Assembly (NCBI RefSeq): GCF_008974185.1
Contig: NZ_BKZP01000001.1
Location: forward strand, 62,001-126,000
Origin: Weizmannia acidilactici
Lineage (GTDB): Bacteria > Bacillota > Bacilli > Bacillales > Bacillaceae_C
DNA: 64,000 bases
Direction: 5' to 3'
Of the stretch, positions 27,136 to 36,629 are shown in pieces. Position numbers and translations under genes: made by a program. Each line of letters starts with the position of its first letter. Position 1 is the first letter of the stretch. The notes beneath the pieces are model-generated. The model saw only the letters and a program-made list of their open reading frames with translations, was not told the origin of the DNA and searched no databases.

Positions 27136-28725
27136 ATGATGAATGAAAAGTTAAAAAAATCGTTCCAAAACCTTAAAGGGTTTTGGAACAGCAGAAACAA
27201 AAAACAGAAAACACTCGGCATATCAGCCGTTATCCTTGTTCTATTGCTTGCTGCGGGTGTAACGTATTTTATGACGAGAACGAAATACTCGCCGCTCTAC
27301 AGCGGGCTGGACGTCTCCGAAACCGGATCGATCAAGGACGAACTGGATCACGAAGGAATTCCGTCGAAAGTTACAGACGGCGGCAAAACGATCGAAGTGC
27401 CGGAAGACCAGGTTGATGAATTAAAAGTAAAATTGGCTGCCAAAGGGTTGCCGAAGACCGGCAGCATCGATTATTCCTTTTTCAGCCAAAATGCCAGTTT
27501 CGGCATGACGGATAATGAATTTAATGTTGTAAAATTAGATGCAATGCAAACCGAGCTTGAGAACTTGATAGAACAAATGAACGGCGTCGAAAAAGCAAAA
27601 GTGATGATTAACCTCCCGAACCAGGGTGTTTTCGTCACCGACAGCCAGGCCAAAGCTTCCGCATCTGTTGTGCTGACGTTAAAAAACGGCTATGAATTGG
27701 ATCAAAACCAGGTAAAAGCTGTTTATAATCTTGTGTCAAAAAGTGTGCCAAATCTTCCCACTGATAATATCGTCATTATGAACCAGGATTTTGAGTATTA
27801 TGACTTAAATTCCTCAAATTCTTCCGGCAATGCTTATACCCAGCAGCAATCGATCAAAAAACAGATTGAACGTGATATCCAGCAGCAGGTCCAAACGATG
27901 CTTTCCACTTTAATGGGGCCGGGAAAAGCGGTTGTCAATGTAACAGCCGATATTGATTTTACCCAGGAAAAACGCGAGGAAAACCTGGTTGAACCGGTCG
28001 ACAAAACCAATATGAAAGGCATTGAAATCAGCGCCAAAAAAATTCAGGAAACGTATAAAGGTACCGGCGCCGCAAGCGGAACAACTTCCAGCAGTTCGGA
28101 TTCGCTCGGTTCTTCTTACATTTCCGGTTCAAACGGGAACGGCACTTATTCAAAAACATCCGATACAATTAATTATGAAGTGAACCGGATCAAACGGAAA
28201 ATCGTGGAGAGTCCTTACAAAATTCGCGACCTTGGCATTGAAGTTATGGTGGAACCGCCGGTCAGGACAAAGCGGTCTTCCCTGCCTGCATCGCGTTTAA
28301 AAGATATTAAAACAATGCTATCAACAATTGTGCGTACCTCAATTGATAAATCAAGCGGCACGAATTTATCAAACCGTTCGGTAGCGAATAAAATATCGGT
28401 TTCCGTCCAGCCATTTGCAGCGAACGCAACGGCCAATACGGCAAAGTCATCCGCTATTCCATGGTGGGTTTACGCAATTGGCGGAGCGCTACTTCTCGTC
28501 ATTGCGGCACTCGTCTTCTTTATGGTCCGCGGCAGAAGAAAAGAGAATCAGGAAGAAGAAGAATTTGTGGAAGAAGCAGCCGAAACGACAACTCCAATTG
28601 AAATTCCGGACGTGAATGAGGAAAAAGAAACAGAAGCAACAGCACGAAGGAAGCAGCTCGAAAAACTGGCGAAAGAAAAACCGGATGAGTTTGCAAAACT
28701 ATTGCGGTCATGGCTTTCTGAATAG
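27136..28725 (+). CDS. fliF: Flagellar MS-ring protein FliF
   Basis: Forms the membrane ring on which the basal body is built. The 529 residues have transmembrane segments at about 25-46 (TLGISAVILVLLLAAGVTYF) and about 440-462, flanking the large extracytoplasmic ring-building domains (LPKTGSIDYSFF, VEKAKVMINLP, SKSVPNLPTDNIVIM) and a low-complexity Ser/Gly loop near 310-340. The C-terminal tail RRKQLEKLAKEKPDEFAKLLRSWLSE binds FliG. Start ATG 27136 or 27139 after CGGGGGATA. Confidence 0.97.
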   Translation: MMNEKLKKSFQNLKGFWNSRNKKQKTLGISAVILVLLLAAGVTYFMTRTKYSPLYSGLDVSETGSIKDELDHEGIPSKVTDGGKTIEVPEDQVDELKVKLAAKGLPKTGSIDYSFFSQNASFGMTDNEFNVVKLDAMQTELENLIEQMNGVEKAKVMINLPNQGVFVTDSQAKASASVVLTLKNGYELDQNQVKAVYNLVSKSVPNLPTDNIVIMNQDFEYYDLNSSNSSGNAYTQQQSIKKQIERDIQQQVQTMLSTLMGPGKAVVNVTADIDFTQEKREENLVEPVDKTNMKGIEISAKKIQETYKGTGAASGTTSSSSDSLGSSYISGSNGNGTYSKTSDTINYEVNRIKRKIVESPYKIRDLGIEVMVEPPVRTKRSSLPASRLKDIKTMLSTIVRTSIDKSSGTNLSNRSVANKISVSVQPFAANATANTAKSSAIPWWVYAIGGALLLVIAALVFFMVRGRRKENQEEEEFVEEAAETTTPIEIPDVNEEKETEATARRKQLEKLAKEKPDEFAKLLRSWLSE

Positions 28726-28735
28726 GGGGGATGAT

Positions 28736-29749
28736 ATGGCCACGAAAGAGAAACCTTTGTCCGGCAAAGAAAAAGCAGCCATTCTCCTGATTGCGCTCGG
28801 CCCGGATGTGGCGGCTTCCGTATACAAACATTTGACGGAGGAAGAAATCGAAAAGCTGACGCTGGAAATATCCGCTGTAAGAAAAGTGAACAGCGAGACG
28901 AAAGAACAAGTTTTAAACGAATTTCATCATATCGCTTTAGCGCAGGACTATATTTCCCAGGGTGGAATCGGCTACGCGAAAACGATTCTTGAAAAAGCGC
29001 TCGGCCCGGAGCAGGCAGCCTCTATTATTAACCGATTAACATCATCCCTGCAGGTGCGGCCATTTGATTTTGCAAGAAAAGCCGATGCTGCTCAAATCCT
29101 GAATTTTATCCAGGACGAACACCCGCAGACGATCGCCCTGATTTTATCGTATCTTGATCCGGAAAAAGCGGGGCAGATTCTTTCCGAGCTTCCGCCTGAA
29201 ATGCAGGGGGACATCGCAAGAAGAATTGCTTTAATGGAGGGCACCTCCCCGGAAATTATCAGCGAAGTTGAATCGATCCTGGAGAGAAAATTGTCGGCCA
29301 CCGTGACACAGGACTATACGCAGACGGGCGGAATTGAATCTGTTGTTGAAGTCCTGAACGGTGTCGACCGTGCCACGGAAAAAACGATATTGGACTCGCT
29401 TGAGTTGAAAGATCCGGAACTTGCCGAAGAAATCAAGAAGAGAATGTTTGTATTCGAAGACATTGTGACTTTGGACAACCGTTCGATCCAGCGCGTGATC
29501 CGCGAATGCGATAATGAAGATTTGATTTTGTCCCTGAAAGCATCAAGCGATGAAGTTAAGGAAATTATTTTCCGGAATATGTCGACCCGCATGGCCGATT
29601 CGATCAAAGAAGAAATGGAATATATGGGCCCGGTGCGCCTGCGCGAAGTTGAAGAAGCCCAGTCGAGAATCGTTTCCATTATCCGCAGGCTCGAAGACAG
29701 CGGCGAAATCATTGTTGCGAGAAACGGAGGGGACGATATCATTGTCTAA
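28736..29749 (+). CDS. fliG: Flagellar motor switch protein FliG
   Basis: Rotor component that contacts the stator and sets rotation direction. The 337 residues span the N-terminal FliF-binding domain, the middle EHPQTIALILSYLDPEKA (EHPQ motif; here DEHPQTIAL) and the C-terminal torque helix with charged residues (DNRSIQRVIRE). ATG 28736 follows AGGGGGGATG; a longer frame from 28616 overlaps fliF and is rejected. Overlaps fliH by 8 bases. Confidence 0.97.
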   Translation: MATKEKPLSGKEKAAILLIALGPDVAASVYKHLTEEEIEKLTLEISAVRKVNSETKEQVLNEFHHIALAQDYISQGGIGYAKTILEKALGPEQAASIINRLTSSLQVRPFDFARKADAAQILNFIQDEHPQTIALILSYLDPEKAGQILSELPPEMQGDIARRIALMEGTSPEIISEVESILERKLSATVTQDYTQTGGIESVVEVLNGVDRATEKTILDSLELKDPELAEEIKKRMFVFEDIVTLDNRSIQRVIRECDNEDLILSLKASSDEVKEIIFRNMSTRMADSIKEEMEYMGPVRLREVEEAQSRIVSIIRRLEDSGEIIVARNGGDDIIV

Positions 29750-30503
29750 TATTATTAAAACAAAGCGCAATGCAAATGTTGTTTCCCAAACCAGACTGAT
29801 CGGCGTGCGCGCGCTGCCTGTTTTTCCGGCGGGCGGTAGAGACGCTGAAGAAGTTCATGCACTGAGACAGAAACTTTTCGCAAAATACCAATCCGAAGCG
29901 GAACAGCTGCTTGCAGACAGCCAAAAAGAAGCAGAAGCAATCCGCCGGCAGATCGAAGAAGAAAAAAAGACCTGGGAAGAAGATAAAGCCAGACTGATCG
30001 AGGAAGCGAGGAGCCAAGGGTTTGAAGCCGGCTATGCCGACGGCCGCAAAGAGGGGTTGGAAAGCTTCCGGGAAAACATCCGTGCGTCCGTTCAAATTGT
30101 TGACCGCTCGAAACAGGCTTATAAAAAGCATTTGGAAGCGTCCGAAAAAGAAATTTTGGACATTGCGATGAAAGCAGCGGGCCATATTTTGCACGACACG
30201 ATTGAAACCTCGCCGGAAAAAATTCTTTCCATCGTAAAATCCGTTTTGAAAGAAGCGATCGGGTATAAAGAAGTTGATCTCCATGTCCACCCAGGGCAGT
30301 ATGCTTTTGTGATGGACAACAAAGAAGACATTGATGCTATTTTCCCGAATGATACGAAGTGTTATGTATATCCGGACGAGTCGCTTGAACCGTTCCAAGT
30401 CTTTATCGAGAGCGGCAGTGGCAGAATTGATGCAAGTCTTGACAGCCAATTGGCGGAATTGAAGGCAAGGCTGATGGAACTGCTTGAGGATGATGCGAAT
30501 TGA
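29742..30503 (+). CDS. fliH: Flagellar export ATPase regulator FliH
   Basis: Stator-like partner that holds the FliI ATPase and docks it at the export gate. The 253 residues have a Glu/Lys/Gln-rich coiled coil (about 45-115) containing a short Gly-rich stretch (SQGFEAGYADGRKEG) and a globular C-domain similar to the V-ATPase E subunit. The start is taken at TTG 29742 (MSNIIKTKRN) after CGGAGGGG; longer in-frame readings lie inside fliG. It overlaps fliG and, by 4 bases, fliI. Confidence 0.92.
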   Translation: MSNIIKTKRNANVVSQTRLIGVRALPVFPAGGRDAEEVHALRQKLFAKYQSEAEQLLADSQKEAEAIRRQIEEEKKTWEEDKARLIEEARSQGFEAGYADGRKEGLESFRENIRASVQIVDRSKQAYKKHLEASEKEILDIAMKAAGHILHDTIETSPEKILSIVKSVLKEAIGYKEVDLHVHPGQYAFVMDNKEDIDAIFPNDTKCYVYPDESLEPFQVFIESGSGRIDASLDSQLAELKARLMELLEDDAN

Positions 30504-31825
30504 AAGCTGCCAAACTCGTGAATTATATATCCGAAATCCATACATTTAAACATTACGGAAAAGTAAAAAGAGTGATTGGCTTAATGATCGAATCACTTGG
30601 GCCTAAAAGTTCGATTGGAGATGTATGCTATATCCACGTTGAAACCAAACAAAATCCGAAAAAAATTCTTGCCGAGGTAGTCGGCTTTAGGGATGGAAAT
30701 GTTATTTTAATGCCGTATACCAATATCCAGGAAATTTCGCCGGGGAGCCTGGTGGAAGCAACCGGGAAACCGATGCAGGTAAAAGCAGGGCCCCAGCTGT
30801 TGGGTAAAACGATTGATCCTTTGGGTAATCCGCTTGATTCGTCGCCGCTTCCAGCCGGTTTGAAATCGATTCCGATCGACCGCATGCCCCCGAACCCTCT
30901 TATGCGGCCGCCGATCAGGGAGCCGATTGAACTCGGCGTCCGCGCAATCGACAGTTTGCTGACGGTAGGTAAGGGGCAGCGGATCGGCATTTTTGCCGGC
31001 AGCGGCGTCGGCAAGAGCACGTTGCTAGGTATGATCGCACGCAATACGAACGCCGATTTGAATGTGATTGCCCTCATCGGCGAGCGGGGAAGGGAAGTAA
31101 GAGAATTTATCGAGCGGGATCTCGGCCCTGAAGGACTGAAAAAATCGATCGTTGTCGTAGCAACATCCGACCAGCCTGCCCTAATGCGGATAAAAGGAGC
31201 CTATACGGCAACCGCGATAGCGGAATATTTCAGGGACCGCGGCATGGACGTCATGTTTATGATGGATTCGGTTACCCGCGTTGCGATGGCGCAGCGCGAA
31301 GTCGGGCTTGCAACAGGGGAACCGCCTGCAACAAAAGGGTACACCCCTTCTGTCTTTGCGATTTTGCCGAAACTGCTTGAAAGAACCGGGACAAATGAAT
31401 CCGGAACCATTACCGGCATTTACACTGTGCTGGTTGACGCTGATGATTTGAACGAACCCATTGCCGATACGGTGCGCGGGATTTTGGACGGGCATTTTGT
31501 ATTGGACAGGGATTTGGCCAATAAAGGGCAGTATCCTGCGATCAATATTTTAAAAAGCGTCAGCCGGCTGATGGGCCAGCTGGTGGACGATGCGCACAAA
31601 AAAGCGGCGGAAAAAATCCGCGAACAGTTAAGCACCTATTTAAATTCGGAAGACTTGATCAATATCGGAGCTTATAAACCGGGGGCCTCAAAAGAAATTG
31701 ACGAGGCAATTGAACGTTACCCGAAAATCATTTCTTTCATTAAACAAAGCACAGGGCAAAAATGCAGCATGGAAGAAAGCACTCAGGCTTTAATCCAATT
31801 GGCGGAAACAGGTGACTGGGCATGA
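30500..31825 (+). CDS. fliI: Flagellum-specific ATPase FliI
   Basis: Hexameric ATPase that energises and orders export of flagellar subunits. The 441 residues show the F1-beta-like fold with Walker A GIFAGSGVGKSTLLG, GERGREVREFIE, and Walker B MFMMDSVTRVAMAQREVGL. The start is TTG 30500 overlapping the fliH stop (TTGA). Companion of FliH and FliJ on either side. Confidence 0.97.
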   Translation: MKAAKLVNYISEIHTFKHYGKVKRVIGLMIESLGPKSSIGDVCYIHVETKQNPKKILAEVVGFRDGNVILMPYTNIQEISPGSLVEATGKPMQVKAGPQLLGKTIDPLGNPLDSSPLPAGLKSIPIDRMPPNPLMRPPIREPIELGVRAIDSLLTVGKGQRIGIFAGSGVGKSTLLGMIARNTNADLNVIALIGERGREVREFIERDLGPEGLKKSIVVVATSDQPALMRIKGAYTATAIAEYFRDRGMDVMFMMDSVTRVAMAQREVGLATGEPPATKGYTPSVFAILPKLLERTGTNESGTITGIYTVLVDADDLNEPIADTVRGILDGHFVLDRDLANKGQYPAINILKSVSRLMGQLVDDAHKKAAEKIREQLSTYLNSEDLINIGAYKPGASKEIDEAIERYPKIISFIKQSTGQKCSMEESTQALIQLAETGDWA

Positions 31826-32262
31826 ACTACCATTATAAATTTGAAAAAATACTGGATGTAAAAGAAAGGGAAAAAGATGAGGCGCTTTCTGCTTATCAAA
31901 ATGCTATTCGGGCTTTTGAAAACGTGGCCCGCGAACTCTACACGCTTTTGAAAAAGAAAGAAGACCTCGAATCGTACCAGGCAGAAAAAATGGCATCGGG
32001 CTTATCTGTCCAGAAAATCAGGCATTACCGAAAGTTTATTGATGATATGGAAAAAACGATCAATCACTATCAACAGCTCGTTGTGAAAGCAAGAAACCAG
32101 ATGAATTGGTACCAGCAAAAACTTCAAGAAAAAAATATTGAAGTCAAGAAATACGAAAAAATGAGAGATAAAGATTACAGCCGTTTTCTTGAGAAGTTAA
32201 AAATGTTGGAAGAAAAACAGGCGGATGAGATCTCCACCCAGGCATTTTTCCGCAAGTCCTGA
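31822..32262 (+). CDS. fliJ: Flagellar export chaperone FliJ
   Basis: A 146-residue, almost wholly helical charged protein (two long coiled coils) that acts as the central stalk of the FliI ring and escorts export chaperones. The N-terminus NYHYKFEKILDVKEREKDEA is typical of Bacillus FliJ. ATG overlaps the fliI stop by 4 bases. Confidence 0.93.
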   Translation: MNYHYKFEKILDVKEREKDEALSAYQNAIRAFENVARELYTLLKKKEDLESYQAEKMASGLSVQKIRHYRKFIDDMEKTINHYQQLVVKARNQMNWYQQKLQEKNIEVKKYEKMRDKDYSRFLEKLKMLEEKQADEISTQAFFRKS

Positions 32263-32276
32263 AACGGGGTGATGAC

Positions 32277-32900
32277 ATGGGCAAAAAGCAAGAAGAAATT
32301 GAAGCAATCGACGAAAAGAAGAGCGGCAGCAAATTACAGTGGTTTTTTTACGTCGTCCTGATCCCGCTGCTGTTTGCGATTGCGGTGGGGCTGATTGTTG
32401 CAACCTTCTCGGGTGTAAATGTCATAAGCGAAGCAGCCGGCATTGGGCATAAAGTGGCCGGGATTTTCGGTTCGGGCGAAGATAAGCAGAATCAAAACCA
32501 GGGCGGGACGTATTCCGCAAAGCAGTACGTCGGTCAGATCGATTCATTAAAAAAGCAGATGGAACAAAAAGACAAGGAGATCAGCAAACTACAATCCGAG
32601 CTCGACAAAAGCCAGCAAAACAACTTGAAAATGAAACAAACTGTTTTGGATTTGCAGTCGCAGTTAAAGAAAGCGCAGCAAACACAGGCGGCAAACAAGA
32701 AAAAATTAAAAGAAATTGCGAGCACATATGAAAATATGAATCCGGATAATGCAGCGGCGATTATTGAGAAAATGAGCGATACGGAAGCAACGCAGATTCT
32801 TTCGCAGCTCAGCTCTGAAACGCTTGCCGGCGTGCTTGAGAAAATGAGTGCCAGTAAGGCGGCAAAATACACGCAACTGCTTTCCCAAAAAGGGTCATAA
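32277..32900 (+). CDS. ylxF: YlxF, membrane protein with MgtE N-like (MotE) domain
   Basis: A 207-residue protein with one transmembrane segment (about 22-44, FFYVVLIPLLFAIAVGLIVA), a coiled coil (about 80-140) and a C-terminal MgtE intracellular-N-like domain (ENMNPDNAAAIIEKMSDTEA ... LEKMSASKAAKYTQLL). Relatives called MotE help position the stator component MotB in some bacteria; the Bacillus role is not firmly known. ATG 32277 follows GGGGTGATG. It sits between fliJ and fliK. Confidence 0.88.
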   Translation: MGKKQEEIEAIDEKKSGSKLQWFFYVVLIPLLFAIAVGLIVATFSGVNVISEAAGIGHKVAGIFGSGEDKQNQNQGGTYSAKQYVGQIDSLKKQMEQKDKEISKLQSELDKSQQNNLKMKQTVLDLQSQLKKAQQTQAANKKKLKEIASTYENMNPDNAAAIIEKMSDTEATQILSQLSSETLAGVLEKMSASKAAKYTQLLSQKGS

Positions 32901-32934
32901 TGCAGGTTGCAAAACTTGAAAGGAGGTGAAATAC

Positions 32935-34695
32935 ATGAACGTGGGCCTGGCGCAACAAATCATACTAATTTCGACAATTGGGGCGCAAGGGGGAGCAAAT
33001 GCCGCCCTGCAACCATCAACAGGTTTTTTAAACGTTTTAAACTTGTTCAATGCAGCACAGAACGCGAATAGCAGCCAAATGGCGGGTGATTTGTCCGTTA
33101 TTGATTTTTATCAAAATCTTCAGCAAATGATTACTGAATTTTTAGATCAAACTGCAGCCGACCTTGGAAGTGCACCATCAAATGGGGATAGCAGCGAAAG
33201 CGGGGGTGGGGAAAGGATGGAAATAATTTCCAAACTTTCTAACCTGCTTGCCAAATTAGCCAATCCGGCTGACGGGAACAGCAAAAAATTATTGCAAGAA
33301 ACGAAGACTGCGATGGAAAATCATGATTCAGCGGACGCAGTTGTGAGTATGGTCAATTTAATGGGAATTTTGCCTGTTGCATCACTGCAAAAGCTGAGCC
33401 TGCCCGATATAGAAGCACTGCTTGAGCAAGCAAAATCTATTGAGGAAGAATATCCCATCACCGTCGAAATGGGCATTAAAATTGTAAAAATGTCTGAGCA
33501 GTTAAGCCAACTATCCCAAAAAATTGATAGCTATTTAAAAACCTATATAGAGAATGATGCCGACCAAGGCCAAACCGTTTCCGGGAAACAGCCGCGATTG
33601 GGCATGCAGGAGAAAGAAGAAATTTTAAAAACGGCTTATTTGCATGCCACCGGCGGATTTTCGGATGGGTCTGATTTTGCTGATGGAAAGCCTGCCAGCG
33701 GTCCGTTTGCAGAGGAAACTTTGGACAGGCCAATACCGGAAAAAAGCAATGCAGCTTCCGGCAGTTCAAATACGGGGCAAAACGCTTCCGTGAACAACAG
33801 AATCCCGCTTGCAGGACGGCTAAATCGTGAAGGGAATACCACCCAAAGGGCCGTACTGCAAACCGGCAATGGGATCCAATCTGCGGGAAGCGGGCAGGAA
33901 ACCGTAGGGAAACCGTTCAATGATCTTTCAGGAAAAGCTTTGCTGGAAATTACACAGAACACCGGGCAGGTTAAAACGACACAGCCGGGGGGTAGCCGGC
34001 CGAATATGGCAGGTGAATTTTTACGGGCAACCATACCGGATTCGATACAGGGCACCGGCGTGCAGCAGCCGGTAAACACGGTACAGGATCCCAACGGATT
34101 GCCGGCAGTTAAAAACGCCAGTTCTAGTCACGGGGATGAATTGCATCCTGGGGAAATTGCCCGGCCCCATTCAGATTTAAAAACGGAAACAGATCCTGTT
34201 GCCCAAACTTATAACAATACAGGCAAATTCGAACACATTACAATCTCCTCCGGCGAAAAAGACAGCCCGGTTTCGTACCGAAAGTTTGTCCAGGAATTTA
34301 CAAATATGATCCAAAAAGCGGCTTATTCAAACCAGAAAGGCACAACCAAACTGCTGATCCGGCTTGAACCAGAGCATTTAGGTTCATTAAGGGTGGAGCT
34401 TTTGGAGCAAAATGGCAGGTTGGAAGCAAAAATTATTACAAATACCGGGGCAGCAAAAGATTTGCTCGACTCCCAGCTGCAGCAACTTAAAGAGGCTTTG
34501 GCCGTGCAGCATGTGCAGTTAACAAAAATGGATGTTCTAAATAGAGATCAGGTAACACAAAATGCAAACAGCCAGCCGCAAATGCAGGGGGAGCAGGAAA
34601 GGCGGCAGCCTCAACAACAAAAGCGGCAAAAAGCAAAAGAATCAGGCCGATTTTCAGCTGTTTTACAAAGCAATATATTCGAAACGGAAGCGTAG
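32935..34695 (+). CDS. fliK: Flagellar hook-length control protein FliK
   Basis: Secreted molecular ruler that tells FlhB to switch export from hook to filament. The 586 residues have a long Ser/Gly/Asn/Gln-rich and poorly conserved ruler region (about 1-440), then the Flg_hook C-domain (LLIRLEPEHLGSLRVELLEQ ... QLQQLKEALAVQHVQL). The Gln-rich tail (PQQQKRQK) is unstructured. ATG 32935 is chosen because AGGAGGTGA precedes it; the in-frame GTG 32926 lies in that site. Confidence 0.93.
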   Translation: MNVGLAQQIILISTIGAQGGANAALQPSTGFLNVLNLFNAAQNANSSQMAGDLSVIDFYQNLQQMITEFLDQTAADLGSAPSNGDSSESGGGERMEIISKLSNLLAKLANPADGNSKKLLQETKTAMENHDSADAVVSMVNLMGILPVASLQKLSLPDIEALLEQAKSIEEEYPITVEMGIKIVKMSEQLSQLSQKIDSYLKTYIENDADQGQTVSGKQPRLGMQEKEEILKTAYLHATGGFSDGSDFADGKPASGPFAEETLDRPIPEKSNAASGSSNTGQNASVNNRIPLAGRLNREGNTTQRAVLQTGNGIQSAGSGQETVGKPFNDLSGKALLEITQNTGQVKTTQPGGSRPNMAGEFLRATIPDSIQGTGVQQPVNTVQDPNGLPAVKNASSSHGDELHPGEIARPHSDLKTETDPVAQTYNNTGKFEHITISSGEKDSPVSYRKFVQEFTNMIQKAAYSNQKGTTKLLIRLEPEHLGSLRVELLEQNGRLEAKIITNTGAAKDLLDSQLQQLKEALAVQHVQLTKMDVLNRDQVTQNANSQPQMQGEQERRQPQQQKRQKAKESGRFSAVLQSNIFETEA

Positions 34696-34701
34696 GTGAA
34701 C

Positions 34702-35328
34702 ATGTTGACCTCTATTGACACAAGCCTGCTATTGAGCAGCGCTCATTCAACTTCCAAAAACACTAGCAGTGGAAGCAATACATTAGATGATAAAGATGCT
34801 TTTTTAAAAATTTTAATCGCGCAGCTTGAAAATCAGGACCCAACCAATCCGATGGACGACACGGAATTCGTTTCGCAAATGGCCCAATTTTCAACATTGG
34901 AACAAATGACGAATTTAGCGTCCTACATGGAAAATTTGATTGAAGCGGAACAGCAAACTTACATCGGCAAGGAAGTTTCCTGGAGCAAGACAGTGACTGC
35001 GGATGACGGCACAACGTCCACTTCTTCGGGAACTGGCACCATTACCGGTGTTACATTCGGTGATGATCATTCCGTGACGTTCACGTTAAATGACGGGACG
35101 GAAATCAGTTCTTCCAATATTAAGAAAATCATTGGCGGTACTTCCACTGAATCAGCCTTGATCCAGGCAAGCTATTTAATTGGAAAAGAAGTAACCTATA
35201 AAAATGATGCGGGAGAAGAGGAAACCGCTGCGGTAAGCGCTGTTTCCATCCAAAACGGGACGGCGGTCTTCACACTGGATAATGGGGAAAAAATTACAAT
35301 CGCGCAGTTCTCCAAAATTGCAAACTAG
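34702..35328 (+). CDS. flgD: Flagellar hook-cap protein FlgD with duplicated C-terminal module
   Basis: Scaffold that caps the growing hook. The 208 residues begin with a Ser-rich segment, then the conserved core KDAFLKILIAQLENQDPTNP and EFVSQMAQFSTLEQM (32-69). After that come two similar modules: YIGKEVSW...FTLNDGTEISSSNIKKI (87-143) and YLIGKEVTY...FTLDNGEKITIAQFSKI (158-206). The B. subtilis protein is about 140 residues with one such module, so this looks like an internal duplication. GTG 34696 is an alternative start. Confidence 0.92.
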   Translation: MLTSIDTSLLLSSAHSTSKNTSSGSNTLDDKDAFLKILIAQLENQDPTNPMDDTEFVSQMAQFSTLEQMTNLASYMENLIEAEQQTYIGKEVSWSKTVTADDGTTSTSSGTGTITGVTFGDDHSVTFTLNDGTEISSSNIKKIIGGTSTESALIQASYLIGKEVTYKNDAGEEETAAVSAVSIQNGTAVFTLDNGEKITIAQFSKIAN

Positions 35329-35339
35329 GAAGTGATTGA

Positions 35340-35747
35340 ATGGATAAATGGCATCCATCCATTCCACTGCAGCAATCCGAGCCTTTTCGTTCTTTTAGTC
35401 GAACAAGCCGAACCGCGCAGAATCAGAATCAGGCAAGCGGCTTTTCAGGGTATTTGCAGCAGGCGCTGATGGAACCATCCAATCCTGTTTCTTTGAAAAT
35501 TAGTAAACATGCAAGCGAAAGGCTGCAAGAGCGCGGAATTAAATTGGATGCTTCAACATGGAAGCAAATCGGCAGTAAAGTAGCGGAAGCAAAACAAAAA
35601 GGATTGAATGAAACGCTTGTTCTTGTAAATGATGCAGCATTGATTGTCAGCGCGAAAAATTCGACCGTCATTACTGCAATGGGCCGAAATGAAGCAGGTT
35701 CCCAAATATTCAGCAATATTAACGGGGCGATTATTTTAGAATCATAG
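35340..35747 (+). CDS. Flagellar operon protein (TIGR02530-type)
   Basis: A 135-residue soluble protein between flgD and the hook gene. The N-terminal third is Gln/Ser-rich; residues about 50-135 contain ISKHASERLQERGIKLD and LVLVNDAALIVSAKNSTVITAM, typical of the family named only flagellar operon protein, found at this locus in many Bacilli and Clostridia but not in B. subtilis 168. Probably a hook-assembly accessory factor, but no function is established. ATG 35340 follows AGGAAGTGA. Confidence 0.82.
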   Translation: MDKWHPSIPLQQSEPFRSFSRTSRTAQNQNQASGFSGYLQQALMEPSNPVSLKISKHASERLQERGIKLDASTWKQIGSKVAEAKQKGLNETLVLVNDAALIVSAKNSTVITAMGRNEAGSQIFSNINGAIILES

Positions 35748-35820
35748 GCTGGACCGTAATGGAAGCCGCAGCTGCCGAATGACGGAAGCAGCTAAATCAA
35801 AAAATGAGAGGGGTTATCTT

Positions 35821-36591
35821 ATGTTACGTTCATTATACTCAGGCGTTAGCGGAATGAAAAATTTCCAAACGAAATTGGATACGATCGGCAATAACATCGC
35901 TAATGTAAACACGTACGGCTACAAAAAAAGCCGCGTCACGTTTAAAGATGCGATCAGCCAGACGCTGCAAGGTGCAACGGCCCGAACAAGCGCCCAGCAG
36001 GTAGGGCTTGGTTCCCAAATCGGTTCCATAGATACAATCGATACGGAAACAAGCTTTGAATCGACCGGCCGTACGCTCGACTTGGCAATCAGCGGGGACG
36101 GGTATTTTAGAGTCAGAGGCAACGATGGGCAGATTTATTACACACGTGCCGGAAATTTCTATTTGGATAGCAATGGTAATATTGTTAATTCCGATGGTTA
36201 CAGCGTGTTAGGGACAAATGGGAATCCAATACAAATCAATTCGTCAACAGTTTCAAATTTTTCGATCGCATCTGACGGAACAATCACAGATCAAAACGGT
36301 GATACAATTGGGACCATTAGCATTGCAACTTTCCCGAACCCGGCCGGTTTGACAAGGGTAGGCGGAAACTTATTTAGGCAAAGTATAAACTCAGGTAATC
36401 CAAATACGAATATTACTCCAGGTTCCGGCAGCAATGGCACAATCGAATCCGGCTACCTTGAAATGTCCAATGTCGACTTATCCGAAGAGTTGACCAATAT
36501 GATCGTTGCGGAACGCGGATTCCAGGCGAACACGCGGATCATCACTACATCGGATGAGATTTTGCAGGAGCTTGTCAATCTGAAACGATAG
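35821..36591 (+). CDS. flgE: Flagellar hook/distal-rod protein (FlgE of Bacillus, FlgG-like)
   Basis: Major hook subunit. The 256 residues begin MLRSLYSGVSGMKNFQTKLD with the rod-hook signature NNIANVNTYGYKKSRVTFKD, have TGRTLDLAISGDGYF in the beta domain, and end EMIVAERGFQANTRIITTSDEILQELVNLKR. The same gene is called flgG in older Bacillus annotation. ATG 35821 follows GAGAGGGG; an in-frame start at 35779 is too far upstream. A GC-rich hairpin follows the stop. Confidence 0.95.
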   Translation: MLRSLYSGVSGMKNFQTKLDTIGNNIANVNTYGYKKSRVTFKDAISQTLQGATARTSAQQVGLGSQIGSIDTIDTETSFESTGRTLDLAISGDGYFRVRGNDGQIYYTRAGNFYLDSNGNIVNSDGYSVLGTNGNPIQINSSTVSNFSIASDGTITDQNGDTIGTISIATFPNPAGLTRVGGNLFRQSINSGNPNTNITPGSGSNGTIESGYLEMSNVDLSEELTNMIVAERGFQANTRIITTSDEILQELVNLKR

Positions 36592-36598
36592 GGGGCAG

Positions 36599-36622
36599 GG
36601 GCCAGGGCTTTAGCCCCGGCCC
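36599..36622 (+). promoter_or_regulatory. GC-rich hairpin between hook gene and swrD
   Basis: GGGCCAGGGC pairs with GCCCCGGCCC with one A-C mismatch and a 4-base loop, ending 8 bases before the swrD GTG. No T-run follows. It occupies the place where a Shine-Dalgarno should be, and none is visible for swrD, so it may limit or couple translation. Confidence 0.7.
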
Positions 36623-36629
36623 GCACTTT

